Part shown: in pieces, positions 24,913-34,225 of the stretch
Numbering within the stretch: position 1 is the first letter of the stretch
Layout of the letters: the number at the start of each line of letters is the position of its first letter
From: Desulfitobacterium metallireducens DSM 15288
Lineage (GTDB): Bacteria; Bacillota; Desulfitobacteriia; Desulfitobacteriales; Desulfitobacteriaceae
DNA length: 64,000 nt
NCBI RefSeq assembly: GCF_000231405.2
Contig: NZ_CP007032.1
Span: forward strand, 744,001 to 808,000
Direction of reading: 5' to 3'
Notes under the pieces: model-generated
Told to the model about the DNA's origin: nothing
The model's database searches: none
What the model saw: only the letters and a program-made list of their open reading frames with translations
Position numbers and translations under genes: made by a program

Positions 24913-25608
24913 ATGACAATAGAAGGTAAATTTTACGGAATTGGAGTTGGACCAGGCGATCCTCAACTGATCACGGTAAAAGCGGTTGAAGTGCTTAAAC
25001 AGGTTGACGTTGTTGCTGTGCCAAAATCCCGGATGGATCGGGAGAGTGTGGCCTGGGAGATTGCTAAAGGGCACTGTCCGTCGGATATTCAACTGATGGA
25101 ATTAGAAATGCCAATGACGTCAGATGAAGCAATTCTCCAGGTAGCTTGGCGAAATGCGGCTACACAAATTTTATATGCTCTGCATTCTGGAAAATCGGTT
25201 GCTTTTTTGACTTTAGGGGACCCCTCTTTCTATAGTACATACACCTACCTTTTAAACCTTTTAAAAGAAGAACTGCCTTCAGAGCAAATTGAAACTGTTC
25301 CGGGAATCATGGCTATGGCTGCTGCAGCGGCTAAAGTGAATCAGCCGCTAGCTACCGGAGATGAACCGCTTCTTGTTTTGCCAGGGATTGAAGGGGTTGA
25401 TAAATATCCCGAAATTCCGAATCTGGTGGTAATGAAGGTTTCACGCAATCTGCCAGAGGTCCTGAAGGATCTCCACGAAAGTGGGGGAAAGGCAGTTTTG
25501 GCAACTCGAGTAGGACAAGCTGGTGAAGAAATTCGTGAACTCACTGAGCAGGAGGAAGCAGGAAAAGTCGATTATTTAAGTCTTGTGTTGATTAACAGGT
25601 CAGTGTGA
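24913..25608 (+). CDS. cbiL: Cobalt-precorrin-2 C20-methyltransferase
   Basis: A 231-residue tetrapyrrole methylase. FYGIGVGPGDPQLITVKAV at the N-terminus and FLTLGDPSFYSTYTYLL are typical of CbiL/CobI. It methylates C20, the first step after cobalt insertion. ATG at 24913 follows AAGGAGAG; the frame is open six codons upstream. It lies 64 bases after cbiET in the same operon. Confidence 0.94.
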   Translation: MTIEGKFYGIGVGPGDPQLITVKAVEVLKQVDVVAVPKSRMDRESVAWEIAKGHCPSDIQLMELEMPMTSDEAILQVAWRNAATQILYALHSGKSVAFLTLGDPSFYSTYTYLLNLLKEELPSEQIETVPGIMAMAAAAAKVNQPLATGDEPLLVLPGIEGVDKYPEIPNLVVMKVSRNLPEVLKDLHESGGKAVLATRVGQAGEEIRELTEQEEAGKVDYLSLVLINRSV

Positions 25609-25639
25609 TATCCAGAAAATTTGCATTGGAGGGGATAGT

Positions 25640-26419
25640 GTGGTTGAGCGTAATAAAGGTCAAGTCATTTTTGTAGGAGCAGGACCTGGTGATCCTGAAC
25701 TGCTAACGCTTAAAGGCAAGAGAGTTCTTGAAACAGCGGATCGGGTAATCTATGCAGGCTCTCTCGTCAATCCAGTGATTTTGAATTATTGTCGGGAAGG
25801 AATTCCGTTATACGATAGTGCAGGCTTAACTTTAGAAGATACCCTGCGCATCATGATTGAAGGAGTAGAGCACGGAGAAACCGTGGTAAGACTTCATACG
25901 GGGGATCCGAGTGTTTACGGAGCGATTCAGGAGCAGATGGAACCTCTTGAGCAACGGGGAATTTCTTATTCCGTGATTCCTGGAGTGAGCTCAGTTTTCG
26001 CAGCAGCAGCTTCGGTAAAAAGAGAGTTTACGCTTCCTGAAGTCAGTCAGACCGTGATACTCACCCGTTTGGCGGGGCGCACGCCTGTACCCGAAAAAGA
26101 AAGCTTAGCAGAGCTTGCTAAACATCAGGCAAGTATGGCGATTTTCCTCAGTGTGCAAGATATGAGCCGTGTGGTTCAGGAATTATTAACAGGCTATGCT
26201 CCCGAAACACCTGTTGCAGTAGTTTACCGGGCAAGCTGGGAGGATGAACAAAAAGTTATTGGAACCTTGGCAACGATCGAAGAGAAAGTTAAGCAAGCAG
26301 GAATTCGAAAACAGGCTCAAATTTTGGTGGGAGACTTCCTTAATTCTCACCAAGGCTTGAGATCCAAACTCTATGACCCAGAATTCAGCCATGAATACCG
26401 GCTTGGTCAGAAGTCATGA
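25640..26419 (+). CDS. cbiF: Cobalt-precorrin-4 C11-methyltransferase
   Basis: A 259-residue tetrapyrrole methylase with FVGAGPGDPELLTLKGKRVL, RLHTGDPSVYGAIQEQM, IPGVSSVFAAAASVKREFTLPEVSQTVILTR split over its middle, the last being the CbiF/CobM signature region. It methylates C11. The start is GTG at 25640, behind TTGGAGGGGATA. Its stop overlaps the ATG of cbiG (ATGA), indicating translational coupling. Confidence 0.95.
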   Translation: MVERNKGQVIFVGAGPGDPELLTLKGKRVLETADRVIYAGSLVNPVILNYCREGIPLYDSAGLTLEDTLRIMIEGVEHGETVVRLHTGDPSVYGAIQEQMEPLEQRGISYSVIPGVSSVFAAAASVKREFTLPEVSQTVILTRLAGRTPVPEKESLAELAKHQASMAIFLSVQDMSRVVQELLTGYAPETPVAVVYRASWEDEQKVIGTLATIEEKVKQAGIRKQAQILVGDFLNSHQGLRSKLYDPEFSHEYRLGQKS

Positions 26420-27534
26420 AGCTCGGTGAAAACTTGAGGGGTCCAATTGCTGTGATTGTCCTTACGAATCAGGCATGGACTATGGGCGAGAAAATTATGA
26501 GGAGTTTTCAGGAATATGAGGTTAGCCCGGAGATGATGGAATTATGGATTCATCAGAAATGCCTAACTTCTAAACCGGATTGCCTTCTAGAAGCTGAAGA
26601 GCCCCACACGTTTGAACGACTGGCAGATATTTTACCGGAATTATGGAAGAAATCGGTTTTGCTGATTTTTGTTATGGCAACGGGAATTGTGGTTCGGCAG
26701 ATTGCGCCTTTAATCCAAAGCAAAGATCGTGATCCAGCAGTCCTTGTCCTGGACGAGAAGGGCCAGTTTGTGATTTCTTTGCTCTCTGGTCATCTTGGAG
26801 GGGCTAATGCTTGGGCCAAAGCGCTTGCTGATCAGATTAAGGCGAAACCGGTGATTACGACAGCAACTGATGTTCAGGGCTTGATTGCCCCTGATGAATA
26901 TGCACGGAGACTGGGATGGGCGGTTAAGCCTGTAAGCGGCTTGAAACATGCTAATCGTTGCCTTTTAGATACAGGATGTCTTAAGGTTTGGTTAGAGATC
27001 GGTTTGTCATTAGAGCATACGTTAAAGAAGGATGAACATTATATTTTTGTCGATGAAGATGAAAAAGAGAGTGCTCAGATTTGGGTTACTCCCTTTCATA
27101 AATCTCATTCAAACGGTAATCTACCATGGATTACTTTTGTTCCCAAAGCGCTAAGCGTAGGGGTGGGAAGTCGTCGAGGAATTAGTAAAGAAAATGTTTT
27201 AGAGGCTATACAGGAATCATTATCTATAATTGGTGCTTCTGAGCAGAGCGTCTCAGGGATATTTAGTATTGATCTTAAACAACAGGAAGCCGGGATAATT
27301 GAAGCGGCTTACGAGATGGGCGTTCCGTTTCAAACGTTTTCGGCTACTGAGATTCAGACCCTTGTGGAACAACGGAGATTGTCTCAATCAGAGTTTGTAA
27401 AAGAGAAGATTGGAGTGGATGGAGTATGCGAAGCAGCCAGTCTATTGGGGACGAGACATGGAGAATTGATTCTTCCCAAGCAGAAACAAAGCGGAGTCAC
27501 GGTCGCGATCAGTATGGAAAGATTTTTGTCGTAG
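26416..27534 (+). CDS. cbiG: Cobalt-precorrin-5A hydrolase
   Basis: A 372-residue CbiG. The central domain has FVMATGIVVRQIAPLIQSK and VISLLSGHLGGANAWA, and the C-terminal domain ALSVGVGSRRGISKENVLEAI, all characteristic. It opens the delta-lactone and releases the C20 fragment as acetaldehyde. The last 109 bases overlap the frame of cbiH, an unusually long overlap in this otherwise 4-base-overlap operon. Confidence 0.94.
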   Translation: MKLGENLRGPIAVIVLTNQAWTMGEKIMRSFQEYEVSPEMMELWIHQKCLTSKPDCLLEAEEPHTFERLADILPELWKKSVLLIFVMATGIVVRQIAPLIQSKDRDPAVLVLDEKGQFVISLLSGHLGGANAWAKALADQIKAKPVITTATDVQGLIAPDEYARRLGWAVKPVSGLKHANRCLLDTGCLKVWLEIGLSLEHTLKKDEHYIFVDEDEKESAQIWVTPFHKSHSNGNLPWITFVPKALSVGVGSRRGISKENVLEAIQESLSIIGASEQSVSGIFSIDLKQQEAGIIEAAYEMGVPFQTFSATEIQTLVEQRRLSQSEFVKEKIGVDGVCEAASLLGTRHGELILPKQKQSGVTVAISMERFLS

Positions 27535-28250
27535 GAATCGGACCAGGGAGTTCTGAACATATGACGGTACGTGCCCAAAAAGTCTGGGAGGAAGTCGATA
27601 CCGTTGCCGGTTATATTACCTACATAAACCTTGTGCGCCCATTAATTGGGGATAAAACTGTTGTATCTACTGGCATGCGTCAGGAAATTGATCGATGCCG
27701 GGAAGTTGTGAAATTAGCCCTAGATGGACATTCCGTCGCACTGGTCAGTAGTGGTGATGCGGGGATATACGGGATGGCTGGAATTTTGATTGAATGTTTG
27801 CAAGAAGCAGGGTGTTTAGATCTGCCTCTAGAGATAATTCCAGGGGTGACAGCGGCTAATGCTGCGGCTTCCCAATTGGGAGCGCCTTTGATGCATGATT
27901 TTGCAGTGATCAGCTTAAGTGACCTACTCACCCCTTTGGAGGTCATTCTTAAGCGGGCTCGCTTGGCGGCTGAAGGCGATTTTGTGCTAGCCATCTATAA
28001 CCCCAAAAGTAAGGGGCGGCAAGGCCAGATTGAAGAGATTCGCAAACTCCTTTTGGAGATTCGCTCACCTGAGACTCCCGTGGGGATCGTTCGCGAGGCA
28101 TTGCGGGGAGAGTTACCCCAAGTCACGATTTCTACTTTAGAGGAGTTTACACGTTTGCCGATTGATATGCTGACTACGGTGATCATTGGAAGCTCCCAAA
28201 CGCGGGTAATCGGTTCCTATATGGTCACTCCGCGAGGGTATATTCTATGA
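27426..28250 (+). CDS. cbiH: Cobalt-precorrin-3B C17-methyltransferase
   Basis: A tetrapyrrole methylase with FVVGIGPGSSEHMTVRA, GDAGIYGMAGIL and AIYNPKSKGR, the CbiH/CobJ set. It methylates C17 and contracts the ring. The ATG at 27426 (behind GGAGTGGATGGAG) gives 274 residues; the first ~30 look like a non-homologous extension read from inside cbiG, and no ATG/GTG/TTG occurs in frame nearer the conserved core. So either the extension is real or a non-standard start (for example ATT) is used. Confidence 0.92.
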   Translation: MRSSQSIGDETWRIDSSQAETKRSHGRDQYGKIFVVGIGPGSSEHMTVRAQKVWEEVDTVAGYITYINLVRPLIGDKTVVSTGMRQEIDRCREVVKLALDGHSVALVSSGDAGIYGMAGILIECLQEAGCLDLPLEIIPGVTAANAAASQLGAPLMHDFAVISLSDLLTPLEVILKRARLAAEGDFVLAIYNPKSKGRQGQIEEIRKLLLEIRSPETPVGIVREALRGELPQVTISTLEEFTRLPIDMLTTVIIGSSQTRVIGSYMVTPRGYIL

Positions 28251-29011
28251 ACCTCCTCGTTCTTGCCGGGACAGAGGATGGTCGGGGCTTGGCAAGCGAG
28301 CTCGAGTCTCGTGGTCATCAGGTTTGGGTTTCAACGCTTACGGAATATGGGGCAGAGATTGCAGAATCCCAAGGTTTACAGACACGCTTTGGGGCCTTGG
28401 ATGAAGAAGAACTTTTTAGTCTTTTAAAGCAAAATTTAATTATGGCCTTGATTGATGCAACCCATCCTTATGCAGAGAAGATGCATGAGCTTGCGCAGAA
28501 GGTGTGCGAGCAAGCCGGAATTCCTTATCTCCGGTGGGAGAGGCCAAGAATCCATACAGGTGATTCCCCACTTATTCATTGGGCTGATGGCTTAGAGGAA
28601 GCAGGTAAGTTAGCTTCCCGCCTAGGGCGCCGAATTTTCTTAAGTACAGGAAGCAAGAATTTAAAAGATTGGCTTCAAGTCCCAGGATTTATAGAGCAAG
28701 AAATCTTCATTCGAGTCTTGCCGAGCAGTGAAGTGTTACTCCATTGTGAGGCTCTCGGGTTTAAACCGTACCAGATTATTGCTGCCCAGGGACCGTATAC
28801 GCAACGCTTTAATGAAGCGCTTTGGGAGCAGCTTAAAATTGAGGTCGTCATTACCAAGGAAAGCGGGCAGGTTGGAGGAACGGAAGAGAAAATCAAGGCC
28901 TGTCTTGAATTAGAAATTCCCATTATTGTTTTAAAACGCCCTCAAAGGGAGGGACCCGGACGTGTAGAAACAATCAATGAATTTTTGAAAAGGGTGGAGG
29001 AGCTTAAATGA
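28247..29011 (+). CDS. cbiJ: Cobalt-precorrin-6A reductase
   Basis: A 254-residue CbiJ/CobK: LLVLAGTEDGRGLASELESRG at the start, ALIDATHPYAEKMHELA, LRWERPR and KESGQVGGTEEK near the end are all family hallmarks. It reduces precorrin-6A with NADPH. ATGA overlap with the end of cbiH and of cbiX at the other side indicates tight coupling. Confidence 0.94.
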   Translation: MNLLVLAGTEDGRGLASELESRGHQVWVSTLTEYGAEIAESQGLQTRFGALDEEELFSLLKQNLIMALIDATHPYAEKMHELAQKVCEQAGIPYLRWERPRIHTGDSPLIHWADGLEEAGKLASRLGRRIFLSTGSKNLKDWLQVPGFIEQEIFIRVLPSSEVLLHCEALGFKPYQIIAAQGPYTQRFNEALWEQLKIEVVITKESGQVGGTEEKIKACLELEIPIIVLKRPQREGPGRVETINEFLKRVEELK

Positions 29012-29376
29012 CAACAGAAATTATCCTTCTCGGGCATGGAAGCCGTCGGAAGGAAGCAAATGATAGTTTAATAGAAGTTGCTAAGAAAGTCGAAGATATT
29101 TTGGGCCATGAGGTTACTCCAGCGTTTATGGGAAATTGGGAACCGAGATTGCCTGAAGCGGTTAAAGCGAAAGTGGAGGCGGGAGCTCAAAAAATTATTA
29201 TTATGCCTTTATTCCTTTTTCGAGGTATGCATGTCACTGTAGATATTCGTAATGAAGTTCAAGAAATTCAGGAGACACACCCGGAAGTAGAGATTGTTTT
29301 TACGCCTGAGTTGGGTGCAGATGACTCAATTGCCATCTTAGCGAGTTCGAGAATTAAGGAGGCCTTAAGGGTATGA
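29008..29376 (+). CDS. cbiX: Sirohydrochlorin cobaltochelatase, small single-domain type
   Basis: A 122-residue CbiX-S. LLGHGSRRKEANDSL holds the metal-site histidine and MPLFLFRGMHVTVDI the second. Single-domain CbiX works as a dimer and inserts Co2+ into sirohydrochlorin, the entry step of the pathway. Its 4-base overlaps with cbiJ and cbiC place it inside the operon. No C-terminal His-rich tail is present. No sirohydrochlorin synthase lies in the window, so the substrate must come from genes elsewhere. Confidence 0.93.
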   Translation: MTTEIILLGHGSRRKEANDSLIEVAKKVEDILGHEVTPAFMGNWEPRLPEAVKAKVEAGAQKIIIMPLFLFRGMHVTVDIRNEVQEIQETHPEVEIVFTPELGADDSIAILASSRIKEALRV

Positions 29377-30008
29377 ACAATTTCTTAACCGATCCAGCTC
29401 AAATTGAACGCGATAGTATGTCCTTTATCCATCAGAATCTGCAACGGGTATGGAACGCGCAAGAGCTTAAGGTCGTTGAGCGGTTGATTCATACGAGCGG
29501 AGATTTGGGATTGGAGCCGGTAATAGCAATTCATAAACGTGCTATAGAGGAAGGACTCCACGCTTTAAAACAGGGAGCTTCTGTAATTACGGATGTGGAA
29601 ATGGTACGCGCAGGGATCGCCAAAAAAGCGTTAGCCCAACTCGGAGGGACCGCGGAATGCTTTTTGGGAGATCTTCGTATTCCGGAGAAAGCGGCTGAAT
29701 GGGGGCTTACTCGGACGATGACGGCGCTCCGATTGAACAAAGAGCGTTTAAAGGGATCTATTGTCGCTGTGGGTAATGCGCCAACGGCTTTGATTGAAGT
29801 GTTAGAGCTTGCTCGAAACCCAGAGTATCGCCCAGCCCTGATTGTGGGGATTCCTGTCGGGTTTGTAGGAGCGAAGGAATCGAAGGATCTGCTTTGGCAG
29901 AAACAAGAGTATCCCTCGATTACGGTTTTAGGAACTCGTGGAGGAAGTCCAATGGCAGCAACGGTCATCAATGCGTTGATTTACCTTGCCATTGGTAGGA
30001 CACTATAA
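29373..30008 (+). CDS. cbiC: Cobalt-precorrin-8 methylmutase
   Basis: A 211-residue CbiC: HTSGDLGLEPVIAIHKRAIE with the catalytic His near residue 30, VITDVEMVRAGIAKKAL, VGNAPTALIEVLEL and VGIPVGFVGAKESK. It moves the C11 methyl to C12 to give cobyrinic acid. It ends the first block; a 265-base gap with a long hairpin separates it from cobQ. Confidence 0.95.
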   Translation: MNNFLTDPAQIERDSMSFIHQNLQRVWNAQELKVVERLIHTSGDLGLEPVIAIHKRAIEEGLHALKQGASVITDVEMVRAGIAKKALAQLGGTAECFLGDLRIPEKAAEWGLTRTMTALRLNKERLKGSIVAVGNAPTALIEVLELARNPEYRPALIVGIPVGFVGAKESKDLLWQKQEYPSITVLGTRGGSPMAATVINALIYLAIGRTL

Positions 30009-30124
30009 TTTAGCGCTCTTGGGCTGGCAACGCTTTTTCCCATCCATGAAGGCGTTTGCACTTTTCAGAAAAGCTTCGAAGCGAGTTGCGATTACAGTAA
30101 GCGAGGACTAATAGCGAGTAGTCA

Positions 30125-30183
30125 CCAAGCTTGGGCGGAACTGCTCCTGCAACTTCCATCCAGCAGTTATGTCCTTAGCTTGG
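30125..30183. other. Long imperfect hairpin between cbiC and cobQ
   Basis: CCAAGCT (30125-30131) pairs with AGCTTGG (30177-30183) and AACTGCT (30139-30145) with AGCAGTT (30162-30168), leaving a 16-base apical loop and an internal loop. No U-run follows, so it is not an ordinary terminator. The rest of the gap 30009-30273 has no gene; GCAACGC and GCGTTTGC arms near 30020-30050 suggest a second stem. Confidence 0.5.
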
Positions 30184-30273
30184 TCTACGAGCGCCCGTCC
30201 GAACGTCTGTAACGTAACTCTGCATTCAAAAATCAAAGATAAAACCTACTGATATTCTTGGAGGTGATTATAA

Positions 30274-31812
30274 GTGAGCAATAAAGCAGCACGCCTAATG
30301 GTCCAAGGAACATCTTCTAATGTGGGTAAAAGCGTTTTAGCCGCGGCTTTCTGTCGGATTTTTTATCAGGAAGGGTATAAGGTTTGCCCGTTTAAAGCTC
30401 AGAACATGGCTCTCAACTCTTTTATCACGACTTCCGGAGGAGAAATGGGCAGAGCTCAGGTTGTTCAAGCACAGGCCGCCGGGGTAGAACCTGAGGTGCG
30501 AATGAATCCGATTCTGCTCAAACCGACAGGCCATACAGGTTCTCAGATTGTGATTATGGGAAAGGCCCAGGGGACGATGTCTGCGCGTGATTACCATGGA
30601 GAATATCAGAGACAGACTTGGCCTATCGTACAAGAGGCTTTACATGTTTTGCTTGAGGAAAACGAAGTTGTTATCATCGAAGGTGCGGGAAGTCCAGCAG
30701 AAGTTAATCTTAAACAAAACGATATTGTCAATATGAGGGTTGCTCTTGAGGGGCAAGTTCCGGTACTCCTTGTCGCAGATATTGATCGAGGAGGGGCCCT
30801 CGCTTCCGTCGTAGGTACCTTGGAATTAGTAGAACCGGAAGAACGAGCAATGGTTCGCGGAATTATTTTGAACAAGTTCCGTGGGGATATAGCACTTCTC
30901 CAGCCAGCCCTTGACTTTTTAGAAGAAAAGACGGGGATCCCTGTGGTCGGAGTCGTTCCCTATTTTGATCACTTCAGGATCCCTGAAGAAGATTCAGTGG
31001 TGCTTGAGGAAAGGGGAATGGATTCCACACTCTTCCCTCAGAATTGTTTAGATATTGCGGTTATTCGTTTGCCGTATCTTTCAAATTTTACAGATTTTGA
31101 TCCCTTAATGGACGAACCTGATGTGACGCTCCGGTATGTGAAAAATATAGAAGAATGGGGCAATCCTGATCTGGTCATTGTTCCGGGGAGTAAAAATACG
31201 TTAGCAGATCTTCGTTTCCTTTGGGAGAGTGGGTTAGGGGAAAAGCTCCAAGCTTATTGGAAAGAAGAATCTCCTCTGATCGGGATTTGTGGAGGGTATC
31301 AAATGTTAGGGCGGGTTGTCCGAGATCCACTGCATACTGAATCAGATCTTGAAGAAATTAAAGGGTTGGGAATTTTACCCATAGAGACGGAGTTTGCTTT
31401 GGAGAAGCATACTGTGCAAAGCAGAGGAACTGTGATCGCTGACGCTCTCTTTCTGCAAAAATGTAAGGGGGAAGCGATTCAAGGCTACGAAATTCATATG
31501 GGACGTTCCTCTTCAGAAGGTGCTCCCCTGTTCGAGATTCAGGGGCAAGATACACTATATGGGGATGGAGTTCAGGCTGGAAGTGCTTTAGGTACCTATT
31601 TACATGGGCTTTTCGATAATGATGCTTTACGGACAGCCCTTATTGAGTGGCTTTGGGAAAGACGTGGGGAAAAACGCGCTTTAACACGTTCTCCTTCTCA
31701 AGCGGCAATTCGGGAACAAGCCTTTAATGAGCTTGCCGAGCTCGTTCGTAATAGTGTTGACTTGAAAAAAATTCGGAAGATCATGGGACTTGAAAGTGAG
31801 TGGTCTATGTGA
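30274..31812 (+). CDS. cobQ: Adenosylcobyric acid synthase (glutamine-hydrolysing)
   Basis: A 512-residue CobQ/CbiP. The N-terminal half is a dethiobiotin-synthetase-like ATPase (MVQGTSSNVGKSVLAAAFC, PFKAQNMALNSF); the C-terminal half a class I glutamine amidotransferase with the nucleophile in GICGGYQMLG and the His in GTYLHGLFDND. It amidates four carboxyls at b, d, e and g. The start is GTG at 30274 behind TTGGAGGTGATTATAA. Its stop region overlaps the start of cbiB by 13 bases. Confidence 0.95.
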   Translation: MSNKAARLMVQGTSSNVGKSVLAAAFCRIFYQEGYKVCPFKAQNMALNSFITTSGGEMGRAQVVQAQAAGVEPEVRMNPILLKPTGHTGSQIVIMGKAQGTMSARDYHGEYQRQTWPIVQEALHVLLEENEVVIIEGAGSPAEVNLKQNDIVNMRVALEGQVPVLLVADIDRGGALASVVGTLELVEPEERAMVRGIILNKFRGDIALLQPALDFLEEKTGIPVVGVVPYFDHFRIPEEDSVVLEERGMDSTLFPQNCLDIAVIRLPYLSNFTDFDPLMDEPDVTLRYVKNIEEWGNPDLVIVPGSKNTLADLRFLWESGLGEKLQAYWKEESPLIGICGGYQMLGRVVRDPLHTESDLEEIKGLGILPIETEFALEKHTVQSRGTVIADALFLQKCKGEAIQGYEIHMGRSSSEGAPLFEIQGQDTLYGDGVQAGSALGTYLHGLFDNDALRTALIEWLWERRGEKRALTRSPSQAAIREQAFNELAELVRNSVDLKKIRKIMGLESEWSM

Positions 31813-32783
31813 TCACGATAACTTCTTGGGCTTTTCTGTCGGGATTTTTATTGGATCAAATTATAGGAGATCCTCGGGGATGGCCTCATCCTGTTGTAGG
31901 GATGGGAAAGGTTATTTCCTGGGTCGAGAAGAAACTAAATTGTGGAACGCGTCAGTCTCGGAAACTGAACGGGGCCCTGCTTACGCTTTTCCTCGTGAGT
32001 GGCAGCTTTATCATTACCGCGGCAATTATCGCCGGGGCAACCTGGATTCATCCTTGGCTAGGAAAGATGTTGGAAATTTTATTTTTAAGTTCAACTCTTG
32101 CGGGAAAGTCTTTATTAGAGGCTGGAAAAACCGTTTTGAAGCCCTTACAGCACGGAAATCTTCTGGAGGCTCGGGAGAAGTTAGGCTGGTTTGTCAGCCG
32201 GGATACGAGTAATCTATCTGAGGCCGAAATTGCTCGTGGGACGGTAGAGACGTTAGCGGAGAATTTCGTAGATGGGATTCTGTCGCCGCTTTTTTATATG
32301 GTCATTGGCGGAGCTCCTCTCGCGATGGCCTTTAAGGCAGTCAGCACCTTGGATTCGATGATCGGTTACAAGAATGAACGCTATCTGGATTTTGGCTGGT
32401 TTGCTGCGCGTACGGATGATTGGGCGAATTACATTCCAGCCCGATTGGCGGTTATTCTTCTCCTTTTGGCGGGAGGGTTGAAAAAGCTACCCGTTTTGCA
32501 CGCTTATCAAATCTGGAGACGGGATGCAAAAGCTCATCCGAGTCCGAACGGGGGGAATCCAGAAAGTGTAGTTGCAGGTTTGCTGGGAGTTCGTCTAGGG
32601 GGAATCAATGTTTATTATGGCGAAACCCATCATCGAGCGGAAATGGGGGACCCTGTACATGTGCTGACTTGGAGAGATATTATGGCGTGCGAGCAGCTTA
32701 TTCATTTGGCAACGTGGTTATCTTTTTGCGTTTTACTTGCAGTATTTATCGTGTTCAACGCATTAGGAGTTAAAGTTATTTGA
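31800..32783 (+). CDS. cbiB: Adenosylcobinamide-phosphate synthase
   Basis: A 327-residue integral membrane protein with about five hydrophobic segments. LLDQIIGDPRGWPHPVVGMG near the start, DGILSPLFYMVIGGAPLAMAFKAVSTLDSMIGYKNERY in the middle and AHPSPNGGNPES late are CbiB landmarks. It attaches (R)-1-aminopropan-2-ol O-phosphate, made by the cobD product, to adenosylcobyric acid. The GTG at 31800 overlaps cobQ; a GTG at 31809 is an alternative. Confidence 0.93.
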   Translation: MVYVITITSWAFLSGFLLDQIIGDPRGWPHPVVGMGKVISWVEKKLNCGTRQSRKLNGALLTLFLVSGSFIITAAIIAGATWIHPWLGKMLEILFLSSTLAGKSLLEAGKTVLKPLQHGNLLEAREKLGWFVSRDTSNLSEAEIARGTVETLAENFVDGILSPLFYMVIGGAPLAMAFKAVSTLDSMIGYKNERYLDFGWFAARTDDWANYIPARLAVILLLLAGGLKKLPVLHAYQIWRRDAKAHPSPNGGNPESVVAGLLGVRLGGINVYYGETHHRAEMGDPVHVLTWRDIMACEQLIHLATWLSFCVLLAVFIVFNALGVKVI

Positions 32784-32809
32784 ATTCTCGCGGAGAGGAG
32801 GGGTGGAAT

Positions 32810-34225
32810 ATGAATATTCCTCGTGTAGTGATTGCTGGAACGCATAGCGGAGTGGGTAAGACGACGCTTGCGACGGGAATAATGTCTGTCTTGACTCAGC
32901 GAAGACGACCTATACAAGGCTATAAAATTGGACCGGATTATATTGATCCCTCTTTTCATGCTTTAGCAACAGGACGCCCCTCGAGAAATCTTGATCGTTG
33001 GCTGCTCGGAGAACACCTCGCTTCTGTTTTTGCTAGAACTGCATCAGATCAGTGGGCTGTTATTGAAGGCGTAATGGGACTTTTTGATGGGATATCGGGA
33101 ACACCTGGCGTTGGCAGTACAGCCGATATAGCAAAACAACTGAAGGCTCCCGTTATCCTCGTTGTTGATGCGATCAACATGTCTCGTAGTGTTGCAGCTC
33201 TGGTTCATGGCTTTTGTACCTTTGATCCAGAGGTGAAAATTCAAGGGGTTATTTTGAATCGGGTTAAATCCAAGGCTCAGGAAACCTTGTTAAGAGAAGC
33301 ATTGGCTGAGCTAGAAATTCCTGTCCTAGGGGCAATCCCGAAAGAAGAGTCTTTAAAGTTGCCTGAAAGACATTTAGGCTTAGTCCCCTCTCAGGAGCGA
33401 AAATTCCAAGACTCTTTTTGGAAAGATCTTAGTCAAGTGATCACAACGTATATTGATTTAGAGAAACTTGAGCAGATCATGCTGAAGGCGGAGGATTTCA
33501 CTGAACCTGTGCCTGAGCTTTTAATTGATTTAGCTGCAGCAAAACAATATCTTGGGGCAGAAATAAAGAGTTCTCGGCCTAGGTTGGGGATTGCCAGAGA
33601 TGAAGCTTTCACGTTTTATTATGAAGATGCCTTAGAACAGATTGAAGAGCTGGGTTTTATTCTCGTGCCATTCAGCCCTTTACACGATTCAGTTCTGCCC
33701 GAGGATTTAGATGGGATTTTCCTAGGCGGGGGGTTTCCGGAACTGCATCTCGAAGAGTTAAGCCAAAATCATTCTTTCTTGCATTCTCTTGCTAAGTTTT
33801 CGCAAACAGGCAAAGGAATCTATGCAGAATGTGGCGGCTATATGTACCTTGGTCAAGCGATTACCGACTTCGAAGGCCGACGCTTTACGATGGCTTCTTT
33901 AATTCCTATGGAAGCTGAGATGATGCCCCGATTGCAAGGTATGGGTTATCGAGCAGGGGTTATGACCTGCGATAATTTCTTGGGTCCAAAGGGGACAACC
34001 CTTCATGGACATGAATTCCATTATTCGCGGGTTCAATTTAAGGAGATGGTGGAGGAAGAAGAGCATTCTGCCTTGCAGTTATTTAAAGCAGGACAATTTG
34101 TTCGGCTGGAAGGTTATACTTGCAAAAATATCTTTGGCTCCTATCTCCATTTAAACTTTGCAGGTCATCCTGAACTCTTGAAGCATTGGACGAACTGGAT
34201 TCTAGAAAAAGGAGACGAACAATGA
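32810..34225 (+). CDS. cbiA: Cobyrinic acid a,c-diamide synthase
   Basis: A 471-residue relative of CobQ: the P-loop-like VVIAGTHSGVGKTTLATGIM, KIGPDYIDPSFH and the amidotransferase half with YAECGGYMYLG and a late SYLHLNF. It amidates the a and c carboxyls. The frame is open from 32780, but the ATG at 32810 follows GCGGAGAGGAGGGG, making it the start. ATGA overlap with cobA. In pathway order it acts before cobA and cobQ. Confidence 0.95.
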   Translation: MNIPRVVIAGTHSGVGKTTLATGIMSVLTQRRRPIQGYKIGPDYIDPSFHALATGRPSRNLDRWLLGEHLASVFARTASDQWAVIEGVMGLFDGISGTPGVGSTADIAKQLKAPVILVVDAINMSRSVAALVHGFCTFDPEVKIQGVILNRVKSKAQETLLREALAELEIPVLGAIPKEESLKLPERHLGLVPSQERKFQDSFWKDLSQVITTYIDLEKLEQIMLKAEDFTEPVPELLIDLAAAKQYLGAEIKSSRPRLGIARDEAFTFYYEDALEQIEELGFILVPFSPLHDSVLPEDLDGIFLGGGFPELHLEELSQNHSFLHSLAKFSQTGKGIYAECGGYMYLGQAITDFEGRRFTMASLIPMEAEMMPRLQGMGYRAGVMTCDNFLGPKGTTLHGHEFHYSRVQFKEMVEEEEHSALQLFKAGQFVRLEGYTCKNIFGSYLHLNFAGHPELLKHWTNWILEKGDEQ

